64,000 nucleotides of DNA. Source: Kordia aestuariivivens. Lineage in GTDB: Bacteria; Bacteroidota; Bacteroidia; Flavobacteriales; Flavobacteriaceae. Position numbers and translations under genes: made by a program. Shown here piece after piece: positions 9,163 to 18,520 of the stretch (position 1 is its first letter; each line of letters opens with the position of its first letter). Location of the stretch: assembly GCF_014397005.1 (NCBI RefSeq), contig NZ_JACGWS010000017.1, forward strand, positions 50,556 to 114,555, written 5' to 3'. The notes beneath the pieces were generated by a model. That model saw nothing but the letters and a program-made list of their open reading frames with translations, was not told the origin of the DNA and did no database searches.

Positions 9163-9534
9163 TTATTTTTCTGTTTTCCTTTTAAGATGTACTTTTCTGC
9201 CTTCTCCAACAGTAAAGTTAATTGTATTTTCATCAATCCAATTGATTGTATACGTTCCTTCACCTGCTATATTTTTTTCTGAACCAAACCACAAAGCTTT
9301 CGTTGCTTCGTCATACGTCCATTTTCCGGTTCTATCGGTTGTTTCTGGTGAATTTCCACCTTTGAGCGAACCATCTTCTAAAAACTCCATCCAACGTCCG
9401 TTCATTTCTTTTTCAACTCCGTCAGAACCTTCAAGTTTGTAAAGTTCCCACTTTCCAACAAGTGAATCGGTAGTTTGAAAGGATAGAAAACTACAGATAC
9501 ATACGGTTAATAGTATCGCTTTAGTATATTTCAT
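9163..9534 (-). CDS. Small secreted lipocalin-like protein
   Basis: The 123-residue product has a signal peptide (about 1-20) followed by a beta-rich domain. It opens with LVGKWELYKLEG and includes RTGKWTYDEATKALWFG, the pattern of Bacteroidota lipocalin-like proteins that begin with a GxW motif. It likely acts in the periplasm or outside the cell, possibly binding a small hydrophobic ligand (inference). It lies 27 bp upstream of the ATP-grasp gene, so cotranscription is plausible. Confidence 0.7.
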   Translation of the reverse strand: MKYTKAILLTVCICSFLSFQTTDSLVGKWELYKLEGSDGVEKEMNGRWMEFLEDGSLKGGNSPETTDRTGKWTYDEATKALWFGSEKNIAGEGTYTINWIDENTINFTVGEGRKVHLKRKTEK

Positions 9535-9746
9535 AGTATTGATGATTTTATAGTTATCTGTTTTATTTTGTAATATAACTTAAAAAAAATATCACGCTTT
9601 TAACGAGTCATATCATTGATTTTTTAAGTAAACAAAAAGCTAAGATCATTATTTTTCTTAAAATATGCTTGCTAATAACTTCATTAATTTATGAAATTAC
9701 TTAAAAATTGTGCTTTTGTTGCCTTTTGTATGTAGTTGAAATTCAT

Positions 9747-9778
9747 AAAAAAAGCGAACTTTTTACAGTTCGCTTTTC
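9747..9778 (-). terminator. Terminator after the retropepsin-RimK fusion gene
   Basis: The perfect stem AAAAGCGAACT / AGTTCGCTTTT lies 35 bp downstream of the minus-strand rimK-like stop, with a T-run on that strand. Confidence 0.8.
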
Positions 9779-9812
9779 GTTTTTTCTAAATAGTATTCTC
9801 TAAAATTATATG

Positions 9813-11192
9813 TTATAACTGCTTAAATTTTAATTTCTTCTCAATTGCTTCAATCATAATGTTTGCAATGTCTAATCCTGTTGCACTTTCGATGCCTTCT
9901 AATCCAGGAGAAGAGTTTACTTCTAACAACAATGGTCCTTTGTTGGAACGAATGATATCAACACCTGCAACTGGCAAGCCCAATATTTTAGCTGCTTTGA
10001 TCGCAAGTTTTCGTTCTTCAAGTGTAATTTTAATTTTAGAAGCAGTTCCACCTTGATGAATGTTTGCTCTAAATTCACCTTTTGCTGCTTGTCGTTGCAT
10101 GGAAGCCACCACTTTTCCGTTCACTACAAAACAACGAATGTCTTGTCCGTTGGCTTCTTTGATGAATTCCTGTACTAAAATGTTTGTTTTTACACTCTTA
10201 AATGCATTAATTACGCTTTCTGCCGCTTTGGTTGTTTCCGCCAACACCACACCTTTTCCTTGTGTACTTTCCAATAGTTTGATAATTAACGGCGCGCCAT
10301 TGACCATTTTGATTAAATCTTTGGTATCAAGTGGCGAATTTGCAAATCCTGTGATTGGAATGTTAATGTCGTGCTTGGCAAATATTTGTGTTGCTAAAAG
10401 TTTATCTCTCGATTGTGTAATCGCTTCCGCAGAATTTAAACAGTACGCACCCATGGCGTCAAACTGACGAATTAATGCACAGGCATAAAATGTTACCGAA
10501 GGTTTGATTCTTGGGATAATTGCGTCAAATTCATCAACAACATTCCCACCACGATAGCGAACTTGTGGTTCCTCTGCGTCAAACTTCATATAGGCTTGTT
10601 CTACATTCAAGAACACCATTTCATGACCTCTTGCAATTCCTGCTTCTATGATTCGTTTATTACTGAACAAATCTGGATTACTCGCCAATAACGCGATTTT
10701 TAATCCTGATTTTTCTTTGACGATATGCTTAAATTTTTCTTTAATTTCTACTTCCGTAAAATCAGAAGCAAGATAGGATGCTGACGGATTTACCATGAAA
10801 CGATTGTTCAATGCTTCACGTCCTAACAACATTCTAAACTCCATTGCATCGCGGTTAGCAAGCGTTACTTCAATTTCAAAAGTATCGTCTCCTAGGGTTA
10901 CGGGTGTTTTTATGACGTAGCGCACTTCCGAAATACCACTTGAGCTTTTTACCAAACGTTTGTCAAACACTTTTGCGCTACATTTTGTACTAATACTGCG
11001 ATTATCTTGGATTGGATTGACTTCAAAACTTACCCATTCTTCATTCCCTTTTTCTTTTAGTTTTATATTATTGGCTTGAATTGAAGATGTTTTTGCACCT
11101 GAATCTACACGTGCTTTGATAGCTGGTATTGCTAATTCTTCAAAAATACACCACTCTTCACTACCAATAATTTTTAATGTTGTTTCGCTCAA
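9813..11192 (-). CDS. rimK: Retropepsin-like (RimB-type) domain fused to RimK ATP-grasp ligase
   Basis: The 459-residue protein has two parts. Residues 1 to about 145 match the putative ATP-dependent zinc protease/RimB family, with the retropepsin-like motif [11 protein letters not shown] (D30 as the catalytic Asp) and LLGREAL. Residues 160-455 are a RimK-type ATP-grasp ligase ([61 protein letters not shown]). RimK adds glutamates to the C-terminus of ribosomal protein S6, and in some bacteria RimB trims them. The fusion joins writer and possible eraser in one chain. The S6 substrate is inferred from the family. The next gene upstream on this strand is the GNAT-nitrilase fusion. Confidence 0.85.
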   Translation of the reverse strand: MSETTLKIIGSEEWCIFEELAIPAIKARVDSGAKTSSIQANNIKLKEKGNEEWVSFEVNPIQDNRSISTKCSAKVFDKRLVKSSSGISEVRYVIKTPVTLGDDTFEIEVTLANRDAMEFRMLLGREALNNRFMVNPSASYLASDFTEVEIKEKFKHIVKEKSGLKIALLASNPDLFSNKRIIEAGIARGHEMVFLNVEQAYMKFDAEEPQVRYRGGNVVDEFDAIIPRIKPSVTFYACALIRQFDAMGAYCLNSAEAITQSRDKLLATQIFAKHDINIPITGFANSPLDTKDLIKMVNGAPLIIKLLESTQGKGVVLAETTKAAESVINAFKSVKTNILVQEFIKEANGQDIRCFVVNGKVVASMQRQAAKGEFRANIHQGGTASKIKITLEERKLAIKAAKILGLPVAGVDIIRSNKGPLLLEVNSSPGLEGIESATGLDIANIMIEAIEKKLKFKQL

Positions 11193-11226
11193 TTTATTTG
11201 TTTTATAGATGAAATTTATTTGTTTT

Positions 11227-12753
11227 TTACTTTTTTCTTAGTTCGAATAAATCTTTTCTTCGATCTCTAATATTTTTTACGGCACCAAATTGATTCAACT
11301 CTCGCAAGAGATCAATGTCTACATCTGCGATGAGAATCATTTCGGTGTTTGGCGTTGCTTCCGCTTTGATTCCATTGGTTGGAAACGAGAAATCACAAGG
11401 TGTAAATACCATAGATTGTGCAAATTGAATGTCCATGTTATGTACTTTTGGCAAATTCCCAACACTTCCTGCAATCGCGACATAACATTCGTTTTCAATG
11501 GCTCTTGCCTGTGAACAGTTTCGCACTCTGGAATACCCGTTTTGTGTATCCGTTAGGAAAGGAACAAATAGGATGTCCATACCTTCATCAGCTAATAGAC
11601 GACTTAATTCTGGAAATTCAGAATCGTAGCAGATTAAAACTCCTATTTTACCACAATCGGTATCAAATGTCTTGAGTGAGTTTCCACCTTGCATTCCCCA
11701 AACTTTTGCCTCATCAGGTGTTACGTGTAGTTTTTCATACCGCTCCACAGTTCCGTCACGTTTACACAAATAACCTACGTTGTATAGTTTTCCATCACGT
11801 ATTTCGGGCATACTTCCCGATATGATATTGATGTTGTAAGAGATTGAAAATTCTGAGAATTTTTGTACAATGAGTTCCGTATGCTTCGCCAGTTTACGTA
11901 TTGCATCAGGTGTAGACAAATGGTTGTCTTTAGCCATCAACGGCGCATTGAAAAATTCTGGGAATAGCGCAAAGTCTGAGCGATATCCGGCAACGGCATC
12001 AATGAAAAATTCAGCTTGCTGCAACAATTCTTCCAAATCTTTATACGGACGCATTTGCCATTGAATTAACCCTAAACGCACAATTTTTTTCTTCGTGGTC
12101 GCTTTTTTGTTCGGTTTTTCATAGTAAATGTTATCCCACTTCATCAGAACCGCAAATTCATTGGAAGCTGCATCGCCTTCTAGATATCCTTTCATCACTT
12201 TTGTTGGATGAAAGTCGTTAGATATTTGAAAGTTTAATACAGAATCATTGATTTCTTTGCGTTTTACTTTTTCGATGTATTCTTTTGGACTTAATGTTGC
12301 TGCATAGTTGTGATAGTTTGGAATTCTACCACCAAAAGCAATACCTTTTAGGTTTAATTTTTCACATAATTCCTTTCGGTAATCGTACAAACGTCTTCCT
12401 AAACGCAATCCTCTGAATTCTGGTTTGATAAAAACATCAATTCCGTATAGAACATCGCCATCATCCGTATGTGAATCAAATGTATAGCTTTGCGTGACTT
12501 CTTTGTAGGTGTGTGAACCTTCAAGTGTATTGTAATCAACAATGATAGATAATGCACAGCCTGCTAATTGTCCATTAATTTTGATCACAACCTGACCTTC
12601 CGAAAATTTTTCGATTAAGGCTTCTATTTGGTGTTCTTGCCAATAAGAATCAGGCATATTTTTGTATGCCATAATCATGGCTGATTTCAATTCTTGATAA
12701 TCATCTAGACTCAAGAATTGAAGTTCAATATTCTCTATATTTTTAGGTTCCAT
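11227..12753 (-). CDS. GNAT acetyltransferase fused to carbon-nitrogen hydrolase
   Basis: This 508-residue protein joins an N-terminal GNAT domain (about 8-215, acetyl-CoA loop [13 protein letters not shown] at 114-126) to a C-terminal nitrilase-superfamily hydrolase (225-500). The Glu-Lys-Cys triad is visible: E266 in FALFPEFF, K341 in YEKLH and C375 in VLICYDSEF. The two-domain arrangement is a known family; the substrate is not established. It lies 34 bp upstream of the rimK-type fusion, on the same strand as the polyamine genes further upstream, so a role with amine or amide metabolites is a fair guess. Confidence 0.9.
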   Translation of the reverse strand: MEPKNIENIELQFLSLDDYQELKSAMIMAYKNMPDSYWQEHQIEALIEKFSEGQVVIKINGQLAGCALSIIVDYNTLEGSHTYKEVTQSYTFDSHTDDGDVLYGIDVFIKPEFRGLRLGRRLYDYRKELCEKLNLKGIAFGGRIPNYHNYAATLSPKEYIEKVKRKEINDSVLNFQISNDFHPTKVMKGYLEGDAASNEFAVLMKWDNIYYEKPNKKATTKKKIVRLGLIQWQMRPYKDLEELLQQAEFFIDAVAGYRSDFALFPEFFNAPLMAKDNHLSTPDAIRKLAKHTELIVQKFSEFSISYNINIISGSMPEIRDGKLYNVGYLCKRDGTVERYEKLHVTPDEAKVWGMQGGNSLKTFDTDCGKIGVLICYDSEFPELSRLLADEGMDILFVPFLTDTQNGYSRVRNCSQARAIENECYVAIAGSVGNLPKVHNMDIQFAQSMVFTPCDFSFPTNGIKAEATPNTEMILIADVDIDLLRELNQFGAVKNIRDRRKDLFELRKK

Positions 12754-12795
12754 TATTTTGATTGCAAATGATTTAGTTCATTATGCAACGTGTAT

Positions 12796-13212
12796 TCAAG
12801 TATTTAGAAAAATTTCTGTGTTATTTTTAAAGCTTTTAAATTCTACTTTATAGCCATCAGGATCTGTCACAAAAAACGAAATGTGTTCACCTGCTCTGTT
12901 TTCTAGAAAGGTAACTTCAGTCGTAACATCGAGATCTTTAGAGAATAGTTTTGTGTATAATTTCCCCCAAGTTTCTGTATCGACAATAACACCAAAGTGA
13001 AATGACGGTAATATTTGTCCACTCAATCGATAGTTTTTAAAATCAAAATTAAATGAACCTGCACTGGTAAACGTAAGTTGGTTTCCGTATAAGTCAATAT
13101 CTACCCAACTATCCGTTCCTCTACCTTGATTTGCGCCAAGCATAGAAACATAGAATTCTTTCGTTTTTTCAATGTTGTCGCAAGGTAATGCGAGATGGAA
13201 TGCTGCTTTCAT
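12796..13212 (-). CDS. VOC (glyoxalase/bleomycin-resistance) superfamily protein
   Basis: This 138-residue single VOC module shows the usual opening (MKAAFHLALPCDNIEKTKEFY), the VDIDLYGNQLTF strand, a central His region (FHFGVIV) and the closing ISFFVTDPDGYKVEFKSF. The fold binds a metal through His/Glu residues and catalyses isomerisation or dioxygenation, or sequesters small molecules. The substrate is unknown. It is packed tightly with the Nudix gene (18 bp) and points the same way, so they probably share a transcript. Confidence 0.85.
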   Translation of the reverse strand: MKAAFHLALPCDNIEKTKEFYVSMLGANQGRGTDSWVDIDLYGNQLTFTSAGSFNFDFKNYRLSGQILPSFHFGVIVDTETWGKLYTKLFSKDLDVTTEVTFLENRAGEHISFFVTDPDGYKVEFKSFKNNTEIFLNT

Positions 13213-13230
13213 GGTTATGGAATTTTATTT

Positions 13231-13629
13231 TTATTTGATGTTTTTTTTAAAATATGTTTTTGTTGCTTTTCTATCTTCATTATCTAATAAAGGTAACGCT
13301 TCTTTCCAGTGTATCCAATATGCGTCTTTAAATTTTGTTGGCTCTAATACACGAAATTCATTTGTTTTTGTGTGCAATACAAAATGATGCTTCATGACAA
13401 TATTTAAGTCTCTATGAACAGCATACGATTGTACATGCAAAAGCTTATGCTTGCTTATTTTTAATCCAATTTCTTCTTCAGTTTCCCTTTCGAGACTTTC
13501 TTCAAAAGATTCTTTCTTTTTTTTTACGCCACCCGGAAAGGTTAATTTTTTTTCCTTGACAACTTTCTCAATAACAAGAAGTTGTTCACCATTTATGGCA
13601 AGCAAACGTGTTTTGTGAATAATCTTCAT
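13231..13629 (-). CDS. Nudix hydrolase
   Basis: The 132-residue protein contains a full Nudix box, matching GX5EX7REUXEEXGU: it opens GVKKKKE, and RETEEEIGL supplies the metal-binding Glu residues. Nudix enzymes cleave nucleoside diphosphates linked to another group. The lack of extra domains gives no clue to the substrate. It lies 8 bp from the downstream end of the acidic hypothetical gene and in the same run of minus-strand genes. Confidence 0.9.
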   Translation of the reverse strand: MKIIHKTRLLAINGEQLLVIEKVVKEKKLTFPGGVKKKKESFEESLERETEEEIGLKISKHKLLHVQSYAVHRDLNIVMKHHFVLHTKTNEFRVLEPTKFKDAYWIHWKEALPLLDNEDRKATKTYFKKNIK

Positions 13630-13637
13630 TGTAAATA

Positions 13638-13952
13638 CTAAAAATCATTGTCCTCATCTTGTTTAGGTGCTTGCACTGCCGTTGGGTCATCGTCCTCAAA
13701 GTCTTCATAATCATCTTCATCATAGTTTTCCATCGTTAGCTCAAGCTTGACACTTACTTTTACTAAGTATTTTGTGTCGCCAGAGATAACTTCTACAGCT
13801 TCGACAGACTCGCCTTGGGAATTTTTAAATTTTATGATGTTATGTTCGTCATAGCCAAAAGGATATTTGTCTACTAATAATCCTAAGATTTCTGGTGTTA
13901 GTTTTTTAAAGTCTACGATGACGCGTTTTAAGTTGTCTTTTTTAGGTTGCAT
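13638..13952 (-). CDS. Conserved hypothetical protein with acidic tail
   Basis: This 104-residue protein has a short alpha/beta N-terminal part (VDFKKLTPEILGLLVDKYPFGYD) and a strongly acidic C-terminus (NYDEDDYEDFEDDDP). I know similar short proteins from other Flavobacteriaceae next to polyamine genes but no function. It lies between the deoxyhypusine-synthase-like gene (17 bp) and the Nudix gene, so it may be part of the polyamine operon. Confidence 0.75.
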   Translation of the reverse strand: MQPKKDNLKRVIVDFKKLTPEILGLLVDKYPFGYDEHNIIKFKNSQGESVEAVEVISGDTKYLVKVSVKLELTMENYDEDDYEDFEDDDPTAVQAPKQDEDNDF

Positions 13953-13969
13953 GGTAAGTTTTTTTTAAG

Positions 13970-14944
13970 CTACATGTTTAATAGGTAAGCAAATATTAAT
14001 GGGGCTACAATAGTTGCATCACTTTCTATAATGAATTTTGGAGTATCGATATCTAGTTTTCCCCACGTAATTTTTTCGTTTGGCACAGCTCCTGAATACG
14101 ATCCATAACTCGTTGTGGAGTCACTTATTTGACAGAAGTAATTCCAAAATGGTGTGTCTGTTCGCTCCATATCTTGGTATAACATTGGCACCACACAGAT
14201 AGGGAAATCGCCAGCAATTCCACCTCCAATTTGGAAGAATCCAATTCCGTTGGCTGAGTTTTTAGTGTACCAATCTGCTAAGAATGTCATGTATTCTATT
14301 CCCGATTTTATTGTACTTGCTTTTAATTCGCCTTTCATCACATAGCTAGCAAAGATGTTTCCCATGGTACTATCTTCCCAACCAGGACAAACGATTGGCA
14401 AGTTTTTTTCCGCCGCAGCGTACATCCACGAATCTTTGATGTCAATTTCATAGTGTTCTTCTAAAACACCCGAAAGTAACATTTTGTACATGTATTCATG
14501 TGGTAAATAGCGTTCGCCATTTGCTTCTGCATCTTTCCAAATTTTATGAATGTGACTTTGCAATCTGCGGAATGCTTCTTCTTCAGGAATGCACGTATCT
14601 GTTACACGATTGAGTCCCTTTTCGAGCAAATTCCATTCGTCCTGCGGTGTTAAATCGCGATAGTTTGGTACGCGTTTGTAGTGTGAATGTGCCACCAAAT
14701 TCATGATGTCTTCTTCTAAGTTGGCACCTGTACATGAGATAATTTGCACTTTATCTTGACGAATCATCTCTGCAAATATTTTCCCTAATTCTGCCGTACT
14801 CATTGCGCCAGCTAAAGAGACCAACATTTTTGAACCTTTTGCCAAGTTTTCTTCATATCCTTTTGCTGCATCTACAACAGAAGCCGCATTGAAGTGCAAG
14901 AAATATTTTTCTATGAATTGCGTTACTGCGCCTTTAGTCTTCAT
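13970..14944 (-). CDS. Deoxyhypusine synthase-like enzyme
   Basis: This 324-residue protein belongs to the deoxyhypusine synthase family. The C-terminal active-site segment EKITWGKLDID keeps the catalytic Lys of the eukaryotic enzyme as K296, and NAD-site glycines are present (FFQIGGGIAGDFP). The family moves an aminobutyl group from spermidine to a protein Lys, or, in bacterial relatives, between polyamines (homospermidine-type reactions). Bacteria lack eIF5A, so a polyamine product is more likely. It overlaps the agmatinase gene by 11 bp and should be translated with it. Length and domain look complete. Confidence 0.85.
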   Translation of the reverse strand: MKTKGAVTQFIEKYFLHFNAASVVDAAKGYEENLAKGSKMLVSLAGAMSTAELGKIFAEMIRQDKVQIISCTGANLEEDIMNLVAHSHYKRVPNYRDLTPQDEWNLLEKGLNRVTDTCIPEEEAFRRLQSHIHKIWKDAEANGERYLPHEYMYKMLLSGVLEEHYEIDIKDSWMYAAAEKNLPIVCPGWEDSTMGNIFASYVMKGELKASTIKSGIEYMTFLADWYTKNSANGIGFFQIGGGIAGDFPICVVPMLYQDMERTDTPFWNYFCQISDSTTSYGSYSGAVPNEKITWGKLDIDTPKFIIESDATIVAPLIFAYLLNM

Positions 14945-15875
14945 CTTCGTTGTATTTTAAACGATTGATTTTATCTTCGTTTGCTGCTGTGTATAGATTT
15001 TCGTTGTCATCATCCACATTTTGTTCTGAAAATTTATAGCTCAACATTTTGTAGTACAGTTTTGCTGCTAAGAAGTCTGATGATTTAGCATGTGGATTCG
15101 GGCATAATTCAACAATGTCAAATCCGACTACATTTTTCTCCTCAAATACACGTTTTAGGAAATCAAGTGTTTCATACCAAAATAATCCGCCTGGTTCTGG
15201 AGTTCCTGTTGATGGCATGATCGATGAGTCAAAACCATCTAAATCAATTGTAATGTAAACCGTATCGCCCATGGCTTCAATTGCATTGTCTGCCCAGTAA
15301 TCATCATTGACCATATCATGTGCAAAAAACACATTTTCTTCGTTCATTTCTGTACGCTCAATTGCATCCATACTGCGAATTCCAACTTGTACTAAGTTTG
15401 TATTTTGGTTTGCTTCATACAGTGCACATGCATGATTGTATTTTGAACCTTCGTACTCTTTTCGCAAGTCTGCATGTGCATCTATTTGCAAGACCGTTAG
15501 GTTGTCAAAACATTCGTTAAAAGCGCGTATCGCACCAATAGAAATGGAATGTTCGCCACCAAATAGCGTTACAAATTTGTTGCGCTTTATGTTTGTTTTG
15601 GTCATTTCATGAACGGCAGCCACCATTGCATCAGGTGATTCATTTACAGTGATAGGATCTGCTAAATAGATTCCTTGCTTGTATACTTCGCTATCGGTTT
15701 CAATATCGTAAAGTTCCATGTTCTCAGAAGCGTGTAAGAAAGCTTCTGGACCTTTGTCTGCGCCTTTTCCCCATGTACTTGTTCCATCGTAAGGAACGGG
15801 GATTAACATGATTTTAGATTTTTCAAAACTAGCATATTCTTCTGGAATGCCAGCGTACGTTTTTGTGGTTTTCAT
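14934..15875 (-). CDS. speB: Agmatinase (ureohydrolase family)
   Basis: The 313-residue protein carries all dinuclear manganese ligands of the arginase/agmatinase family: H109 in GGEHS, D132/H134/D136 in IDAHADLR, and D211/D213 in TIDLDGFD. It would hydrolyse agmatine to putrescine and urea in the cytosol. The neighbouring arginine decarboxylase makes agmatine, which favours agmatinase over arginase. It lies 78 bp downstream of speA and overlaps the deoxyhypusine-synthase-like gene by 11 bp, so the three form one operon. Confidence 0.9.
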   Translation of the reverse strand: MKTTKTYAGIPEEYASFEKSKIMLIPVPYDGTSTWGKGADKGPEAFLHASENMELYDIETDSEVYKQGIYLADPITVNESPDAMVAAVHEMTKTNIKRNKFVTLFGGEHSISIGAIRAFNECFDNLTVLQIDAHADLRKEYEGSKYNHACALYEANQNTNLVQVGIRSMDAIERTEMNEENVFFAHDMVNDDYWADNAIEAMGDTVYITIDLDGFDSSIMPSTGTPEPGGLFWYETLDFLKRVFEEKNVVGFDIVELCPNPHAKSSDFLAAKLYYKMLSYKFSEQNVDDDNENLYTAANEDKINRLKYNEDED

Positions 15876-15953
15876 TTTTGTTAATTATTACTATATCACC
15901 TCTTTTTTTGGTTGAAAGGATATAATTTGTTTGGTTTACTTTGTGATTAATTA

Positions 15954-17414
15954 TTATTGTTTTACTATTAATTCTTCTGTTATATGTGTTTCTGATTCAA
16001 TTAACGAATTGTTAATTCCGTAGTCATAACCTAAGATAGAAAGCAAGTCTTTTGACGTTTGCTGTGCTGAAAATAATTGTGTTTCTATGTCTCCAGCTTC
16101 GTTACGATCAATTAAAATGTGCTTTGGTTGTGGAATGAGGCAATGTTGCAATCCGCCAAAACCGCCAATGGTTTCTTGATACGCGCCTGTATTGAAAAAC
16201 CCAATGTATAATGGTTTGTCTTTCGTGTATTTTGGCAGGTAGATTGCGTTCATGTGCTGTTCACTGTTGTAGTAATCGTCACTATCGCAGGTTAATCCGC
16301 CCAGTAATACGCGTTCGTATTCTTTCTGCCAACCATTTATTGGCAACATGATGAATCGTTTATTAATCGCCCAAGTATCTGGCATTGTGGTGATGAACGA
16401 AGAGTTGATCATGTTCCATTTTTCACGATCATTTTGTTGTTTCTGGTATAATACTTTATAAATAGCTCCACCACTTTCACCAACCGTGAAGCTCCCAAAT
16501 TCTGTGAAAATGTTTGGAACCGCTACACCAGCTTCGTCACAGGCTTGCTTGATTTGTTGAATTATTTCATCAATCATATATGCGTAATCGTACTCAAATG
16601 CTAATGAGTTTTTAATCGGGAAACCGCCACCAATATTTAAACTATCCAATGATGAACATACTTTTTTAAGATTGATGTATACTTTCATACATTTCGACAA
16701 TTCGTTCCAATAATACGCTGTATCACGAATTCCTGTATTGATGAAAAAGTGTAACATTTTTAAGTTTACTTTCGGATTCTCTTTTATTTCACGATTGTAA
16801 AAAGGCACAATGTTTTTGTAGCCAATTCCCAAACGCGATGTGTAAAATTCAAATTTTGGCTCTTCTTCCGAAGCAATTCGAATTCCAACATTGTAGTTTC
16901 CATTAATTTCTTGACTTAGCAAACTGATTTCTTCAAAGTTATCTATAACAGCAATACAGTTTTTGTGTCCATTATTAATCAGTCTTCCAATATTTTTTAC
17001 ATATTGATCACGCTTGAATCCGTTACTAATAACATACGTTTCATCATTGATTTTCCCTTGTGCTTTTAGATTTTCGACAATATCAATATCAAAAGCAGAT
17101 GAGGTTTCAATGTGAATATCATTCTTCAATGCTTCATTTAAAACATGATTGAAATGTGAACTTTTAGTACAATAGCAATAGTGATACTTGCCATCATAGT
17201 TGTTTTTTTGAATCGCATCTGCAAACCAAGCTTTTGCGCTGTTGATATTTTCAGAGATTTTTGGCAAGTATGTAAATTTTAATGGCGTGCCATATTGCGC
17301 AATGAGCTTGGTAAGATCAATGCCGTGGAATTGTAATTTGTGGTCATCAAGTGTGAATTCTTTTTGAGGAAAATCAAATGTCTGCTCGATGAGATCAATG
17401 TATTTAGTTTTCAT
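15954..17414 (-). CDS. speA: Arginine decarboxylase (PLP, fold type III)
   Basis: This 486-residue enzyme belongs to the alanine-racemase-fold decarboxylases. K84 in YCYCTKSSHF is the expected PLP lysine, SLNIGGGFPIK is the phosphate-binding glycine loop, and C376-D377 in LLGGLTCDSDD is the substrate-side Cys/Asp pair. It is shorter than the E. coli SpeA type (about 650 residues), as usual in this phylum. It makes agmatine for the agmatinase next door. A promoter at 17706-17713 gives a leader of nearly 300 nt that contains a possible 56-codon open frame. Confidence 0.85.
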   Translation of the reverse strand: MKTKYIDLIEQTFDFPQKEFTLDDHKLQFHGIDLTKLIAQYGTPLKFTYLPKISENINSAKAWFADAIQKNNYDGKYHYCYCTKSSHFNHVLNEALKNDIHIETSSAFDIDIVENLKAQGKINDETYVISNGFKRDQYVKNIGRLINNGHKNCIAVIDNFEEISLLSQEINGNYNVGIRIASEEEPKFEFYTSRLGIGYKNIVPFYNREIKENPKVNLKMLHFFINTGIRDTAYYWNELSKCMKVYINLKKVCSSLDSLNIGGGFPIKNSLAFEYDYAYMIDEIIQQIKQACDEAGVAVPNIFTEFGSFTVGESGGAIYKVLYQKQQNDREKWNMINSSFITTMPDTWAINKRFIMLPINGWQKEYERVLLGGLTCDSDDYYNSEQHMNAIYLPKYTKDKPLYIGFFNTGAYQETIGGFGGLQHCLIPQPKHILIDRNEAGDIETQLFSAQQTSKDLLSILGYDYGINNSLIESETHITEELIVKQ

Positions 17415-17492
17415 TGTTAATGAATAAAAAAATTAAAGAAAAAATGAGAGTTGTACTATGAATAGTACTTAATTAAAAAAGAATTGAGTATC

Positions 17493-17663
17493 TCAAATAC
17501 GAAATGTAAACACCGTAAAAGGCGTGAATGCGCGTTGTGATAAACGCTTGAAAGTATGTTCTGCTTCAGAAGTCAGCCTGAGAATTTGGTATCTTATCCC
17601 TAAGACTGCTTTTGGAGTAGACTTCTTTATCCTCCTAGACCCAAATCTGAAAAAAGTATTCAT
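17493..17663 (-). CDS. Possible leader peptide upstream of speA
   Basis: A 56-codon open frame (MNTFFRFGSRRIKKSTPKAV ... ending FTVFTFRI) runs inside the speA leader, between the putative promoter at 17706 and the speA start at 17414. The peptide is basic and Arg/Lys-rich, which would suit an arginine- or polyamine-sensing attenuator, as with the speFL leader of enterobacteria. No strong start signal is visible, and the frame may be chance in a structured RNA. The leader could equally be an RNA element. Confidence 0.35.
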   Translation of the reverse strand: MNTFFRFGSRRIKKSTPKAVLGIRYQILRLTSEAEHTFKRLSQRAFTPFTVFTFRI

Positions 17664-17705
17664 TTATATAGGCAATGCGTTCTATTAGTGAACTCATTAA
17701 CAAAA

Positions 17706-17713
17706 CAAACATA
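17706..17713 (-). promoter_or_regulatory. -7 promoter box (TATGTTTG) of the polyamine operon
   Basis: On the minus strand this reads TATGTTTG, a full TAnnTTTG match, preceded by A/T-rich DNA. It would start transcription near 17700, giving a leader of about 285 nt before speA. Confidence 0.5.
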
Positions 17714-17903
17714 GTAAAAAAATAAATTGAAAAAACTTTTTTTGTTTTTTTTTGACATTTTTTATTATATCCTCACAAACATCTTATTTATAACACCTTA
17801 CACTATTAAAAAACTATTACTTTTTAATCTAGTATAGGTTTCATGAAGAAAAATTGCATCAATAAAGTAATTGACACCTTATATTTTTGTTACTTTTACA
17901 ACT

Positions 17904-18152
17904 ATGCATTTAAATTTAAAACATTTTGTAACTTTTATTAAAGCGCTAACTATTTCATTAGTCTTTGGAATTTCTTGGGTATGTACTTTTTTTGGTTTTG
18001 ATTATTATGTAGATCTACATTTGCGTCATCTCCGAAACGATTTCTTTTTTGACATTATTCTCTTCTTTTTCAGCGGACTTGTAGGCGCGCTTCTTTTCTA
18101 TTGCATTATGTATGTGTTTGAAAAATTATACGATTCCTTGCGTGCAAAATAG
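17904..18152 (+). CDS. Small two-helix membrane protein
   Basis: The ATG at 17904 is preferred over an upstream TTG. The 82-residue product has two hydrophobic segments (about 9-30 and 47-72) separated by a polar loop with HLRHLRNDFFF, and a short basic tail. No family is recognised. It stands alone between the divergent polyamine operon and the peptide gene at 18521. A TATTTTTG box overlaps 17882-17889, so the mRNA may be almost leaderless. Confidence 0.55.
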   Translation: MHLNLKHFVTFIKALTISLVFGISWVCTFFGFDYYVDLHLRHLRNDFFFDIILFFFSGLVGALLFYCIMYVFEKLYDSLRAK

Positions 18153-18288
18153 TTTATAGAGTATATATTCAAACTACAATTCAAGATGTTTCTGATGACA
18201 CTATTGTTCAAAAAATATACATCGCACCAAATCGAAAATATTTACTAAGAAAATTATTAAAAGATAATTTATATCACATAAAATTAAT

Positions 18289-18322
18289 CACAGGAAAGCG
18301 AACAGGTGTTCGCTTTCCTGTG
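18289..18322. terminator. Perfect 16-bp hairpin
   Basis: CACAGGAAAGCGAACA and its exact complement flank a GG loop. The T-run after it is short, so it is either a terminator for the small membrane gene or another structured element. Confidence 0.6.
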
Positions 18323-18426
18323 TTTATAGCCAATATTTATTCAATCTTATTACTATAAAATTAATGATCAACTATTATACGCTAGACTCTACCATCATGA
18401 TAAATTTTATGTAAAATAAAGCGGTC

Positions 18427-18439
18427 ATAATTTATAAAT
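18427..18439. promoter_or_regulatory. ATAATTTATAAAT motif upstream of peptide 4
   Basis: The same 13-mer occurs 88 bp before peptide 6 (43506-43518); here it is 94 bp before the start codon. The two peptides have related cores, so the motif may be a shared promoter element or retained homology. Confidence 0.3.
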
Positions 18440-18520
18440 AGTAACCACTACTATTTTCCTCTTCGCACGATTTTTCATAAATTTATTAGAATTAAAATAT
18501 CTAACTAAAAACTTACAACC

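Larger units (their letters stand above)
18153..18520. other. 368-bp intergenic region before peptide 4
   Basis: This stretch holds a perfect 16-bp inverted repeat at 18289-18322 and the upstream region of peptide 4, including ATAATTTATAAAT at 18427-18439. No further gene is visible. Confidence 0.6.

Noticed and set aside
17414..17700. Known riboswitch in the speA leader
   Set aside because: I could not match the sequence to any riboswitch consensus that I know; only an open frame and a promoter can be pointed to.
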